This document shows, in pieces, positions 12,659 to 20,170 of a stretch of DNA of 25,275 nucleotides; positions within the stretch are counted from its first letter, which is position 1, and every line of letters starts with the position of its first letter. Position numbers and translations under genes: made by a program. The notes under the pieces were generated by a model. That model had not been told where the DNA came from, made no database searches, and saw only the letters and a list, made by a program, of their open reading frames with translations. This DNA is from a virus, in IMG/VR virus record IMGVR_UViG_3300035698_009021, positions 1 through 25,275 of that record; one strand, written 5' to 3'.

Positions 12659-12946
12659 ATGAGCCTAAAAGACGTCAAGTGTATAGGAACAATTATAGGC
12701 GTTGTAATTTGTGTGTTATCTACTGTTATAACAGCCAGTTTGGCTTATGGGGAAGACAAGACGGAAGTAACTAAATTAAATATTCAGGTTATGAATTTAA
12801 AAGAAGAATTGTGTGATTTAAAGAACATCAATAAGACTACCATTTTAATCTTACGTAGTCAAGATGTTATGAAAAATGATATAACTCACCTAAAAAATGA
12901 TGTTCTTAGTATAAGAACAATCATCGAAAAGATAGAGGACAATTAA
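12659..12946 (+). CDS. Single-pass membrane protein with coiled coil
   Basis: 95 residues from the ATG at 12659, which has AGGAG 6 nt upstream; an upstream in-frame ATG (12635) has no site. Residues about 9-31 form one hydrophobic helix (IIGVVICVLSTVITASLAYG). The rest is a charged coiled coil with leucines and isoleucines spaced by three or four (LNIQVMNLKEELCDLK and onward). This layout is shared by inner-membrane spanin subunits and some holin-associated proteins. No lysis enzyme is adjacent, so the call stays structural. It abuts the fibre gene with no spacing (TAA then ATG). Confidence 0.65.
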   Translation: MSLKDVKCIGTIIGVVICVLSTVITASLAYGEDKTEVTKLNIQVMNLKEELCDLKNINKTTILILRSQDVMKNDITHLKNDVLSIRTIIEKIEDN

Positions 12947-14602
12947 ATGGGTCTCGAAAAACTTCAAAGCAATGCAGCTAAAACCGTAGATTCACTTGGC
13001 AACGTTGACCCTAGCGTTATAAATGCTGCTGATAAAAATGTCTTATCGTGGAATTCTGGTTCAGGGCTTTGGTTCGCTATAGACCCTGCTGTTAGCTCAG
13101 GAGCTGTTTTTGACGGAAATGTTTCCATCTCTGGGACCTTAAAAATTTCAGGCATAACAACCGATGTTGCTACATATATTAAAGTTGTTTCCGGTTGGGC
13201 GATATCTAACTCAGGCAGAATAGATACCAATATAACACAGATAGGAAATAACTCAGGACTTATATCTGGTCTTTCTGGTTATGTCGTCTTAAACTCAGGT
13301 CGGATAGACGCAAATACTTCTAATATTACTTCTAATTCGGGTTGGATTGTTTCTAATTCAGGTAGAATAGACACAAATACTTCTAATATTACTTCTAATT
13401 CAGGATGGATTGTTGGCAATTCTGGGGAAATCGTCTTAAACTCAGGTAGAATAGATACAAATACAGGAAATATTACTTCTAATAGTGGCTGGATTGTTTC
13501 TAATTCTGGCAGAATAGACAGTAATATAACCCAAATAGGAAATAACTTAGGGGAAATCGTCTTAAACTCAGGTAGAATTGATACCAATACTTCTAATGTA
13601 ACTAGTAATTCAGGCTGGATTGTTTCTAATTCTGGAAGAATTGATACAAATATAACACAGATAGGAAATAACAGTGGTAGAATAGACACAAATATAACAC
13701 AGATAGGAAATAATTCAGGACAAATTGTTTCTAATTCTGGAAGAATTGACAGTAACACAAGCCAAATAGGAAATAACAGCGGAAGAATAGATGATGCCTT
13801 ACTCAAAGACGCTAGCGTAGCGTCTGTAGGATTACAATATTTTAATTCTGGATTAACTGTGCCTGTCGGGGCGGGGACAGGAAACGATTTTCTCGGGTCT
13901 GGGGCTGGTACCGGAGGCGTAACAGGTTCTAATAACTCCAGCCTCGGGCGAAATACATTAAAAGCACTGACGACAGGTTCGTCAAATATGGCGATTGGCG
14001 CTCACGCAGGCCAGTCAATTACTGGAAGTACAGCTAACGCTTTTATAGGCAACAGTGCTGGACGGGACCAATCAACAGGTGGTACTTCAACATTTATTGG
14101 TTACACCGCAGCCGTAACTTATGGCGGAGGCTGGAATAATACCGTAATTGGAGCGGTCGGTGCTGCGACATTAACAGGTGGGAATGACAACGTCCTAATC
14201 GGAGCAAGGGTAGATGTAATAGCAGCGTCGCAAACTGGTACTATTATTATTGGAAAGTCTTGTTCAGGAGCCACTGGGGACATTAATATTGGCACTAAAT
14301 TCTGGTATGACGCTGATGGAATTGGAATTATCTTGAACGATGATACTGAAGTGTCAGGTACTCTTACAATCCAAGATTCTAGTAATAAAATTGTAGTAGA
14401 CCCAGATAATTCAATTATACAGTGGGACGGCGGTTCTACAATCACAGTTCTAACCTGCTCCCAAGAATCTGATATAACTGATGCAGAAACTATTCACGCC
14501 GCTACCGACTTTAGTGAAGTAAATACAGCGTTAGATAATCTCGGGGAAAAGGTGAACGAAATATTAAGCAGTTTAAGAACAAGAAGCATAATTAATAATT
14601 AA
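12947..14602 (+). CDS. Phage fibre: N-at-d coiled-coil stalk and YadA-like head
   Basis: 551 residues. Residues 1-80 are a beta-rich base (VLSWNSGSGLWFAI is typical of phage fibre N-termini). Residues about 82-285 are an unbroken run of roughly 28 heptads of the form I-x-x-N-(S/T)-x-x, e.g. IDTNTSNITSNSGW. In trimeric autotransporter adhesins this spacing puts Asn at core position d, where it coordinates anions. Residues about 300-435 have glycine-rich IG..AG repeats (MAIGAHAG, AFIGNSAG) as in YadA-type left-handed beta-rolls. A C-terminal helix (SEVNTALDNLGEKVNEILSS) follows. It is therefore probably a homotrimeric receptor-binding or decoration fibre. Its position ahead of the terminase, not after the tail genes, is unusual. 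The DNA repeats create a long spurious ORF on the other strand. Confidence 0.8.
   Translation: MGLEKLQSNAAKTVDSLGNVDPSVINAADKNVLSWNSGSGLWFAIDPAVSSGAVFDGNVSISGTLKISGITTDVATYIKVVSGWAISNSGRIDTNITQIGNNSGLISGLSGYVVLNSGRIDANTSNITSNSGWIVSNSGRIDTNTSNITSNSGWIVGNSGEIVLNSGRIDTNTGNITSNSGWIVSNSGRIDSNITQIGNNLGEIVLNSGRIDTNTSNVTSNSGWIVSNSGRIDTNITQIGNNSGRIDTNITQIGNNSGQIVSNSGRIDSNTSQIGNNSGRIDDALLKDASVASVGLQYFNSGLTVPVGAGTGNDFLGSGAGTGGVTGSNNSSLGRNTLKALTTGSSNMAIGAHAGQSITGSTANAFIGNSAGRDQSTGGTSTFIGYTAAVTYGGGWNNTVIGAVGAATLTGGNDNVLIGARVDVIAASQTGTIIIGKSCSGATGDINIGTKFWYDADGIGIILNDDTEVSGTLTIQDSSNKIVVDPDNSIIQWDGGSTITVLTCSQESDITDAETIHAATDFSEVNTALDNLGEKVNEILSSLRTRSIINN
13195..13798 (+). repeat. Degenerate 21/42-bp repeats coding the fibre stalk
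   Basis: Units such as AATTCAGGTAGAATAGA and ACTTCTAATATTACTTCTAA recur many times in frame with modest variation, giving the IxxN(S/T)xx heptads. Copies are close enough in sequence to recombine, so stalk length may vary between relatives. Confidence 0.8.
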
Positions 14603-14625
14603 TAGTTAAGAACAAGGAAAACGAA

Positions 14626-14934
14626 ATGGCTTTAACAATAGATTACACAACTAATATGGGATTTTCAATTTCAAATTCTTATGCAAAAATAATCAGAATA
14701 AATTTTGTGAATAAACCTGTAAATATTGGCTATGATGCTGAAGGCTCGCCAGTCTATGGTAAGCAAATTAAAGTGATTGTTGGATATTACAACAGTGCTG
14801 CTGACAAAGACATCAAAAATGTCCTAGGAACTGGCGTATTTTATGTTGATTATGATGGCGAAGCCGAGATGTTAACTCATTGTTATACTGAGATTAAATC
14901 GCTATCCGCATTTAATGGTGCGGAGGATGCATAA
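14626..14934 (+). CDS. Hypothetical protein ahead of the terminase genes
   Basis: 102 residues, with AAGGA 7 nt before the ATG. It is a beta-rich small protein (KIIRINFVNKPVNIGYD, KQIKVIVGYYNSA, GVFYVDYDGEAEML) without Cys-rich, membrane or catalytic signatures. Its stop shares one base with the start of the next gene, so it is co-translated with the packaging genes. It could be a minor structural or fibre-associated protein because it follows the fibre directly. I recognise no family. Confidence 0.65.
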   Translation: MALTIDYTTNMGFSISNSYAKIIRINFVNKPVNIGYDAEGSPVYGKQIKVIVGYYNSAADKDIKNVLGTGVFYVDYDGEAEMLTHCYTEIKSLSAFNGAEDA

Positions 14935-15278
14935 TGGGAGCCCCAGGTTCGTCAGAAAGGCTTTTCAAGAAAGGAAATGTTTGTAGAACTGGCGCAAAAT
15001 CTCCAAGGGCTGCAACTAAGCGTAGATTCCGTGAGTGGTTAGGGAAGACTGAGACTGAGGACGATTTTGCAAAAGTTTGGAAAAAGCTCAAGGACATTAT
15101 AGATAAAACCAAAAATACAAAGGAATTATTAATAGCCATTAAGACTTATCTTGAATATACAATTGGTAAACCTAAGCAAGAAATTGATGCTGTCATAGAG
15201 CACGGAATGTCAACCGAAGACCAGTATATTATAATTAAGGACATCATTAACGAAAAATTAACTGCCAATAATGATTAG
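14934..15278 (+). CDS. Probable terminase small subunit
   Basis: 114 residues. The basic N-terminus (SERLFKKG, AATKRRFREWLGK) and helical middle (DFAKVWKKLKDIIDKTKNTK) are followed by LLIAIKTYLEYTIGKPKQEI. The TIGKPKQ segment followed by an acidic I-D-A stretch resembles the end of several small terminase subunits, where a Y-x-x-G-K-P-x-x sequence links to the oligomerisation part. It overlaps the large terminase by 8 nt, the usual place for this gene. Small subunits bind the packaging start site on DNA. No classical helix-turn-helix is obvious, so the call depends partly on position. Confidence 0.6.
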   Translation: MGAPGSSERLFKKGNVCRTGAKSPRAATKRRFREWLGKTETEDDFAKVWKKLKDIIDKTKNTKELLIAIKTYLEYTIGKPKQEIDAVIEHGMSTEDQYIIIKDIINEKLTANND

Positions 15279-16548
15279 TTTTTTACCTTACCAATTAGAA
15301 TACATAAGACATAAAAGTAACCTAATTTATGAGAAATCCAGACAAATTGGAGTTACTTATGCTGCCGCTTTTAAATCGATTTTAAGGGCATTAGACAAAA
15401 ATGATACTTTTTATGTTGCGCAGGATGAAAAATCATCAAAGAATTTTATAAGCTTATGTTCTTTTTTCGCGAAAGAATTTGAGATACCAGAAGTAGAGGT
15501 GACAGCCTTGGGTCTAACCCTGGGGGGAAACTGTTCTAAGATAGTAGCGTTAACAAGCAATCCTAGGACGCTGAGAGGAAAGACTGGTTCAGTTATACTA
15601 GATGAATTTGCTTTCCACCTAGACCAGGACGACCTTCTTGCTGCGGCTGTTCCAGTGACGACCTGGGGAGGCAGCCTAGAAATAATTTCCACTCATAATG
15701 GTCCTAATTCTGTTTTTTATAGAATGCTATTGGAAGCAAGAGAAGAAGAAGATTCATCTTATAAAATATTACATACTGATGTTTATGATGCTATATCTCA
15801 AGGATTGGCACAAAAGATTGCTAAAACAAGAGGCGTAGAAATATCAGATGATGCTTTTCTTAAAGAAATTAGAAGTAAAATATCAAGCTTCGCCTGGGAA
15901 CAAGAATATGAATGCAAGATAGCCTCAGAAGGCTCCACAATCGTCGGTATGGAGTCTTATAAAGGATTACTATCTAAGCATCCTATTCCAGATTTTCTTG
16001 AGGATAGAGATTACGGAGAGCTTTATGCCGGTATAGATGTAGGTAGGACCAAGAACTATACCGTCCTGTGGATAATAGAAAAATGCTATAATGACGAAGA
16101 AGATAAAATTTATTATAAAACAGTTTGTATTAAATGGATTCAAAATATGGATTTAACTAAACAAACAAAGATTTTAGATAAAATAGTTGGTCATAAATGC
16201 ATAGTAAAATGCGCTATAGACCAAGGTTTGTTTGGTAGGTCGATATCTGATGATTTACTTAATGCTTATGGAAAAAAAGTAATAATTCCAATAGGCTTTT
16301 CAAATAAACTAGAGGCTGAGCTTTGTGAGATTACCAGAAAAGCAGTTGAATATGAACAGATAGATTTTCCTGATAATAACTTAATTATGCACGATATTTG
16401 TTCTATGAGACAAACTTATACCAATTCTGGAAATATTAGATACGAAGGTGGAGTTGGAGATAGTCACGCAGATTTCTTTTATGCTTTAGCACTGGCGATA
16501 AAAATGGCTGAGCAATTCGCCAAAAAGAAATTAATGTTTGCAATTTAA
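15271..16548 (+). CDS. terL: Terminase large subunit (packaging ATPase and nuclease)
   Basis: 425 residues. ATPase domain: EKSRQIGVTY (residues 21-30) is the deviant Walker A of large terminases, VILDEF with Asp111 and Glu112 is Walker B, and SLEIISTHNG (135-144) is the coupling motif. Nuclease domain with RNase H-like fold: AGIDVGRT (Asp256), CAIDQG (Asp317) and DSHADFFYALALA (Asp401) supply the metal-binding acidic triad. The protein pumps DNA into the prohead and cuts it. The length is at the short end of the family but both domains are complete. It is followed after 12 bp by the portal gene. Confidence 0.93.
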   Translation: MISFLPYQLEYIRHKSNLIYEKSRQIGVTYAAAFKSILRALDKNDTFYVAQDEKSSKNFISLCSFFAKEFEIPEVEVTALGLTLGGNCSKIVALTSNPRTLRGKTGSVILDEFAFHLDQDDLLAAAVPVTTWGGSLEIISTHNGPNSVFYRMLLEAREEEDSSYKILHTDVYDAISQGLAQKIAKTRGVEISDDAFLKEIRSKISSFAWEQEYECKIASEGSTIVGMESYKGLLSKHPIPDFLEDRDYGELYAGIDVGRTKNYTVLWIIEKCYNDEEDKIYYKTVCIKWIQNMDLTKQTKILDKIVGHKCIVKCAIDQGLFGRSISDDLLNAYGKKVIIPIGFSNKLEAELCEITRKAVEYEQIDFPDNNLIMHDICSMRQTYTNSGNIRYEGGVGDSHADFFYALALAIKMAEQFAKKKLMFAI

Positions 16549-16560
16549 TAAGGAATTAAT

Positions 16561-17865
16561 ATGGGACTTTTCAATATCTTTAATAGATTTCACAAGAAAC
16601 AAGCAACTACGATAACATCTAGTGCACAGTCTGTTTCTCCTCAATCTAACAACAACTTTACATCTCCATTGCTATATGGATTTAATTCACCTAGTTTCGG
16701 AAGTTACACAGACTCTAAATCATTAGAGAATTTCCTATCCTGGGTTTATGTTTGTGTAGACGGAAACGCAGGGCGACTAGCAGGCGCTGATATGGGTCTA
16801 TATACCCAAGCCCCTGAATCGTTCTCAAGAACTAAAGCTGTTAATGTTAGAAATCCAGCTAGGAAATTGAGAAATAAGATATTAGATACTGGACAAAAGT
16901 TTGTTAAAGTAGTTGATACTGACCATCCTATTGTGCAGATTATAAACCATCCTAATGAACTGCAAAACTATTATACATTTTTCTATAAAACTTTTGCCTA
17001 CCTATTCTTAACTGGAGATGCTTACTGGTATAAACTTCGAAATGAATCAGGGCAAATGACCGGAATGGCTGTTATCGACCCAAGAAGAATTAAGGCAATT
17101 GTTTCCTCAGACACCTGGCAAATACTGGGATGGACCTGGGAGAACAGTGGCACAACGACTCAGATTCCAAGAGAAGATATAATTCACGTACCGTATCCTA
17201 GTCCTCAATCTGACACTAACGGGTACTCACCAGTCCATGGGCTTTGGGATGATTTAGTGATTTCCCGAGAAAAAGCAAATTCTGATTTATCCTCAGCGAA
17301 AAATTCAAGCAAGCCGTCATTTGCTGTTATGGTTAAAGACGCTGACCAGGATGACTTAACCAGATTTAAAAATGCTATAAAAAAGGAACATTCAGGAACG
17401 TCTAACTCAGGCAAGTTTATGGTCTTAGACGCTGACCAAGCTTCTATTGAAACGTTACAATTTGATGGAGAAGTCACGGGTGACCCTGAGATTATTGTCA
17501 GGAAAATTTGTGCTGGTTTGAAATATCCTTATGCTAAGATTATAAGCAACGAAGTTAATATGGCTTCAGCAGATACCGTTTTTAATTCTTGGATGGAAGA
17601 TTTGGAGCCTTTGCAATCACAAGTTGAGGATGCCTTAAATTCTGAATTTATTACAGAATTCCCTGAGCTACAGGCAGGCTCAATGCTTTTATTTGAAAAT
17701 CTTTCTAAAAAAGATAAAGAATTCTCACTGAAAGAAAGTACAGAATTATTTAAGAATAAGATTATTGATAGACATACAGCAAAAACAATTCACGGTCTTG
17801 CAGCAGAAGATAACGATAAAGACATTTATTTCGATGGCAATACAGATGACCTTGAACAGGAGTAA
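16561..17865 (+). CDS. Portal protein, HK97 type
   Basis: 434 residues, with AAGGAA ahead of the ATG. Hallmarks of the HK97/phi105 portal family: WVYVCVDGNAGRLAGADMGL (clip and wing start), HPIVQIINHPNELQNYYTFF, GDAYWYKLR, VIDPRRIKAI, IIHVPYPSPQSDTNGYSPVH, a long helix near KKDKEFSLKESTELFKNKII, and DRHTAKTIHGLAAEDN at the C-terminus. It forms the dodecameric ring at the capsid vertex through which DNA enters and to which the tail joins. The N-terminal 40 residues are polar and poorly conserved. It sits between the terminase and protease as expected. Confidence 0.92.
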   Translation: MGLFNIFNRFHKKQATTITSSAQSVSPQSNNNFTSPLLYGFNSPSFGSYTDSKSLENFLSWVYVCVDGNAGRLAGADMGLYTQAPESFSRTKAVNVRNPARKLRNKILDTGQKFVKVVDTDHPIVQIINHPNELQNYYTFFYKTFAYLFLTGDAYWYKLRNESGQMTGMAVIDPRRIKAIVSSDTWQILGWTWENSGTTTQIPREDIIHVPYPSPQSDTNGYSPVHGLWDDLVISREKANSDLSSAKNSSKPSFAVMVKDADQDDLTRFKNAIKKEHSGTSNSGKFMVLDADQASIETLQFDGEVTGDPEIIVRKICAGLKYPYAKIISNEVNMASADTVFNSWMEDLEPLQSQVEDALNSEFITEFPELQAGSMLLFENLSKKDKEFSLKESTELFKNKIIDRHTAKTIHGLAAEDNDKDIYFDGNTDDLEQE

Positions 17866-17867
17866 TA

Positions 17868-18773
17868 ATGAGCAAGTTTAATAAAGTACAGAAACAAGAA
17901 ATTAAAGACAGATATGCTTCTAAGAAAGGGCAAAAGCTAACTGCTTCAGCCTCAATTCAAATCAAAAGTGATTTAGAATTTGAAATCGGCAAAGATGAAA
18001 AAGCTTTTGTTGGTGTTGTAACTGCCTCAACTGTTGATTCTGACAATGAGGTAGTTCTTAACTCCGGTCTAAATTGGAAGAGATTTGATAAAGTCGGTGG
18101 ATATGTATATTACAATCACGACCGTCAAAGTTTGCCTATCGGGTTTTCCTCGAATAGAAAGCAATATGAAGATTATACCGTAGCTAAAACCATTCTATTC
18201 GACCGTCCAGAGGACCACGAAGGCTCGTGGTTGCCAGATGTCATCCATAGCATAGGAAAGCAAATGAGCGAGGCTGGAAAGCCTATGGGGGCTTCTATTG
18301 GTTTTATCCCATTGGACGGCCGCGTGGCGACTGAGAAGGATAGGGAAAAATTTGGGAAAAAGGTCGAATGGCTATGGACCAAGGGTGATATCCACGAATA
18401 TTCGATTACTCCAAGTCCTGCCAACTCAGATGCTTTATCATTTACTAAGTCTATTGACACAGATACTTATAAATCCGCAATAAAAGAGCTTAAGAAAGAT
18501 GTAGAAGATGTAGAAGATGTAGAAGATGTAGAGGCTGAGGCGACTACGGTAACTTTAGATGCTTTAAATGCCAGATTGGATGAGATTTTAGAATTACTGG
18601 CAGATAAACCAAATGAAGAAGTTGTTGAGGAAGTAGTTGAGGAAGTCCCAGAAGAAGTTGTTGAGGAAGAAGTAGTAATTGAGGATTACGAGCCAGTATT
18701 AGATTATACCCCTGATATTGACGTAGAATCTGTAGAAAATAGCTTATCTAAAGGAAAAATAAGGTTTAAATAA
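17868..18773 (+). CDS. Prohead maturation protease with acidic scaffold-like tail
   Basis: 301 residues. The first 190 form a herpes/HK97 (U35-type) protease: VYYNHDRQSLPIG with His84, MGASIGFIP with Ser143, and IHEYSITPSPANSDAL (175-190). This serine protease cleaves scaffold and capsid precursors. Residues about 195-285 are strongly acidic with DVEDVEDVEDVE and EEVVEEVVEEVPEEVVEEE and a short helix DALNARLDEILELLADKP. No separate scaffold gene lies before the capsid, so this tail may serve as the scaffold, a known solution in some phages; here it is inferred. A GATGTAGAA tandem repeat encodes the DVE part. Confidence 0.88.
   Translation: MSKFNKVQKQEIKDRYASKKGQKLTASASIQIKSDLEFEIGKDEKAFVGVVTASTVDSDNEVVLNSGLNWKRFDKVGGYVYYNHDRQSLPIGFSSNRKQYEDYTVAKTILFDRPEDHEGSWLPDVIHSIGKQMSEAGKPMGASIGFIPLDGRVATEKDREKFGKKVEWLWTKGDIHEYSITPSPANSDALSFTKSIDTDTYKSAIKELKKDVEDVEDVEDVEAEATTVTLDALNARLDEILELLADKPNEEVVEEVVEEVPEEVVEEEVVIEDYEPVLDYTPDIDVESVENSLSKGKIRFK
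18500..18535. repeat. 9-bp GATGTAGAA tandem repeat in the protease tail
   Basis: Four near-perfect units of GATGTAGAA encode DVE repeats. Slippage would change the acidic tail by whole codons without loss of frame. Confidence 0.8.
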
Positions 18774-18793
18774 GTTTTTATATCAAAATTCTT

Positions 18794-18907
18794 ATGTCTA
18801 AACGTATTACTTATGGAAAAATAAAACGCTTGAACCGGGTAGTTGAATTTCTGGACCGGACGAGGCGAGTATTTTTACTAGAACTTAATTTAATTATTGG
18901 AGAATAA
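18794..18907 (+). CDS. 37-residue basic micro-ORF before the capsid gene
   Basis: ATG (18794) to TAA (18905-18907) encodes MSKRITYGKIKRLNRVVEFL followed by DRTRRVFLLELNLIIGE. No good ribosome binding site lies directly before it. Its stop is one base before the capsid ATG, and its last codons contain the capsid GGAG site, so translating it would couple to capsid synthesis. It is strongly basic at the start and hydrophobic at the end. If it is not coding, the 130 bp between protease and capsid form an unexplained leader. Confidence 0.35.
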   Translation: MSKRITYGKIKRLNRVVEFLDRTRRVFLLELNLIIGE

Positions 18908-18908
18908 A

Positions 18909-20084
18909 ATGATTTATCAAGTCAAAGACCTCGATACTATTATCCGAGAAAAGGGTAATGATGGTATTGATGAGGTTGGTAAAATTCTCGCTAAAAAAGA
19001 TTCTGAAATTATGAAAGGCGAGACAAGAGTTAATTACAAACTACCTGAAAAGGCAAAAATTATAGAGGAAAAGAAAATGGATACGATAGTACCGGTTCAA
19101 AAAGAAAAGCTTAGTCAGAAAGAATCTGCTCGTAATTTCTATATGGGTATGTTCAAGGCTATTAAAGACGGCGATAGAATTAATTTCAATGTTGACAATG
19201 TTCAGAAGGCGTTCCCAACTGGGGCTACCTATACCGTCGATATAAATGACGGACTTGTTGATGCCGTTGCTGAAACTACAATTCAATTGTTAGATACGCC
19301 ATTGCTTAGTAGAATAACTGTTATTCCTATGAGCAATCCTACGCTGAGACTACCTCAGATGAGACTAGGTTCTGGCGCGCCCTCAGGGATAACCGAAGGT
19401 TCATCCAAGCCTCAGATTAGAGGTTCTGGCGATTATGTCCTGTTAACTGCTGAAGTTTACGCAGGCTGCCTACCAATTACCGAGGAAGCACTTGACGACG
19501 TTGCTGCGTTTGCAACATACGGACCTCAGCTTCTAACAAATGAAATTAAGCTTCGCCTTAACGGTAAAGTGGCTGGAGATATTGTCGCCGCGAGCGGACG
19601 CCATAGTTTCACCCAGACCTCGGGTGTTGGCGCAACAGCACAGAGTGGTTATATCAGCGGTCTCCCCACCCCGACTGACCTTATCAATGCCGTTAGTCAC
19701 CTAACCGATAGTATGGTTGGTTCAACCGCCATCGTTTGTCACCCACTCGTTGGAACGCAAATCAAGCTATTCGATTCTGGCGTTCGGGCACTTTGGGATG
19801 TTGCCGCAAAGACTATGACATACCTTGGAATTCCTATTATTGAGGACCCAAATATGACGACCCCGGCCAGCGGTGCTTCAGGGACTTGGGCGGTTGTTGA
19901 CCTTGCTAAGATAGCAATTGGTATTCGTTCTGCGATGAAGACAGAATTTAATCCACTTTATGCGTGGGATGCAGATGGGGTCAGTTTCCGCACTAAGATT
20001 AGAGCTGATATTGCTCCTATCAATAACTTCGTACTAACTTACTCCGGTTTCGAGTTCAGTTCTTACGTTGTTCAGAGTCAATAA
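18909..20084 (+). CDS. Major capsid protein, HK97 fold
   Basis: 391 residues from the ATG at 18909 (GGAG 6 nt upstream); a TTG-started reading from 18897 is unlikely. The first about 90 residues are charged and helical, like the delta/scaffold part removed by the protease. The HK97 core follows: LLSRITVIPMSNPTLRLPQM, TEGSSKP, DYVLLTAEVYAGCLPITEEA (E-loop to P-domain) and LTNEIKLRLNGKVAGDIVAA in the spine-helix region. The later PIIEDPNM, WAVVDLAKIAIGIR and SFRTKIRADIAPINNFVLTY are A-domain elements. GC content is visibly higher than in neighbours, as often seen for the most highly expressed phage gene. A G+C-rich hairpin follows the stop. Confidence 0.9.
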   Translation: MIYQVKDLDTIIREKGNDGIDEVGKILAKKDSEIMKGETRVNYKLPEKAKIIEEKKMDTIVPVQKEKLSQKESARNFYMGMFKAIKDGDRINFNVDNVQKAFPTGATYTVDINDGLVDAVAETTIQLLDTPLLSRITVIPMSNPTLRLPQMRLGSGAPSGITEGSSKPQIRGSGDYVLLTAEVYAGCLPITEEALDDVAAFATYGPQLLTNEIKLRLNGKVAGDIVAASGRHSFTQTSGVGATAQSGYISGLPTPTDLINAVSHLTDSMVGSTAIVCHPLVGTQIKLFDSGVRALWDVAAKTMTYLGIPIIEDPNMTTPASGASGTWAVVDLAKIAIGIRSAMKTEFNPLYAWDADGVSFRTKIRADIAPINNFVLTYSGFEFSSYVVQSQ

Positions 20085-20113
20085 ATCTCTGTTTGTTTAG
20101 TAATTTTTCCCAA

Positions 20114-20149
20114 GGGGGAGAGTCTAAAAAGGCTCTCCCCCTAAAGGGG
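20114..20149 (+). terminator. Stable hairpin after the capsid gene
   Basis: GGGGGAGAG (20114-20122) pairs perfectly with CTCTCCCCC (20133-20141). A competing small stem pairs CCCC (20138-20141) with GGGG (20146-20149). No U-tract follows, so it may protect or process the capsid mRNA or give partial termination. Confidence 0.5.
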
Positions 20150-20170
20150 TGAAACTAATAAGGAATACTT

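Noticed and set aside
12947-13800. CRISPR array in the fibre gene repeats
   Set aside because: The repeats are degenerate, in frame, without unique spacers, and code for heptads.
13279-13806. Long leftward ORF opposite the fibre stalk
   Set aside because: It is a product of the repetitive coding DNA on the plus strand. Its hydrophobic ILPEL repeats mirror the stalk repeats and it has no ribosome binding site.
18793-18850. Shared ACGTATTACT decamer at 12612 and 18803 as a late promoter
   Set aside because: A single shared 10-mer is expected many times by chance in 25 kb, and no -10/-35 pattern is attached to it.
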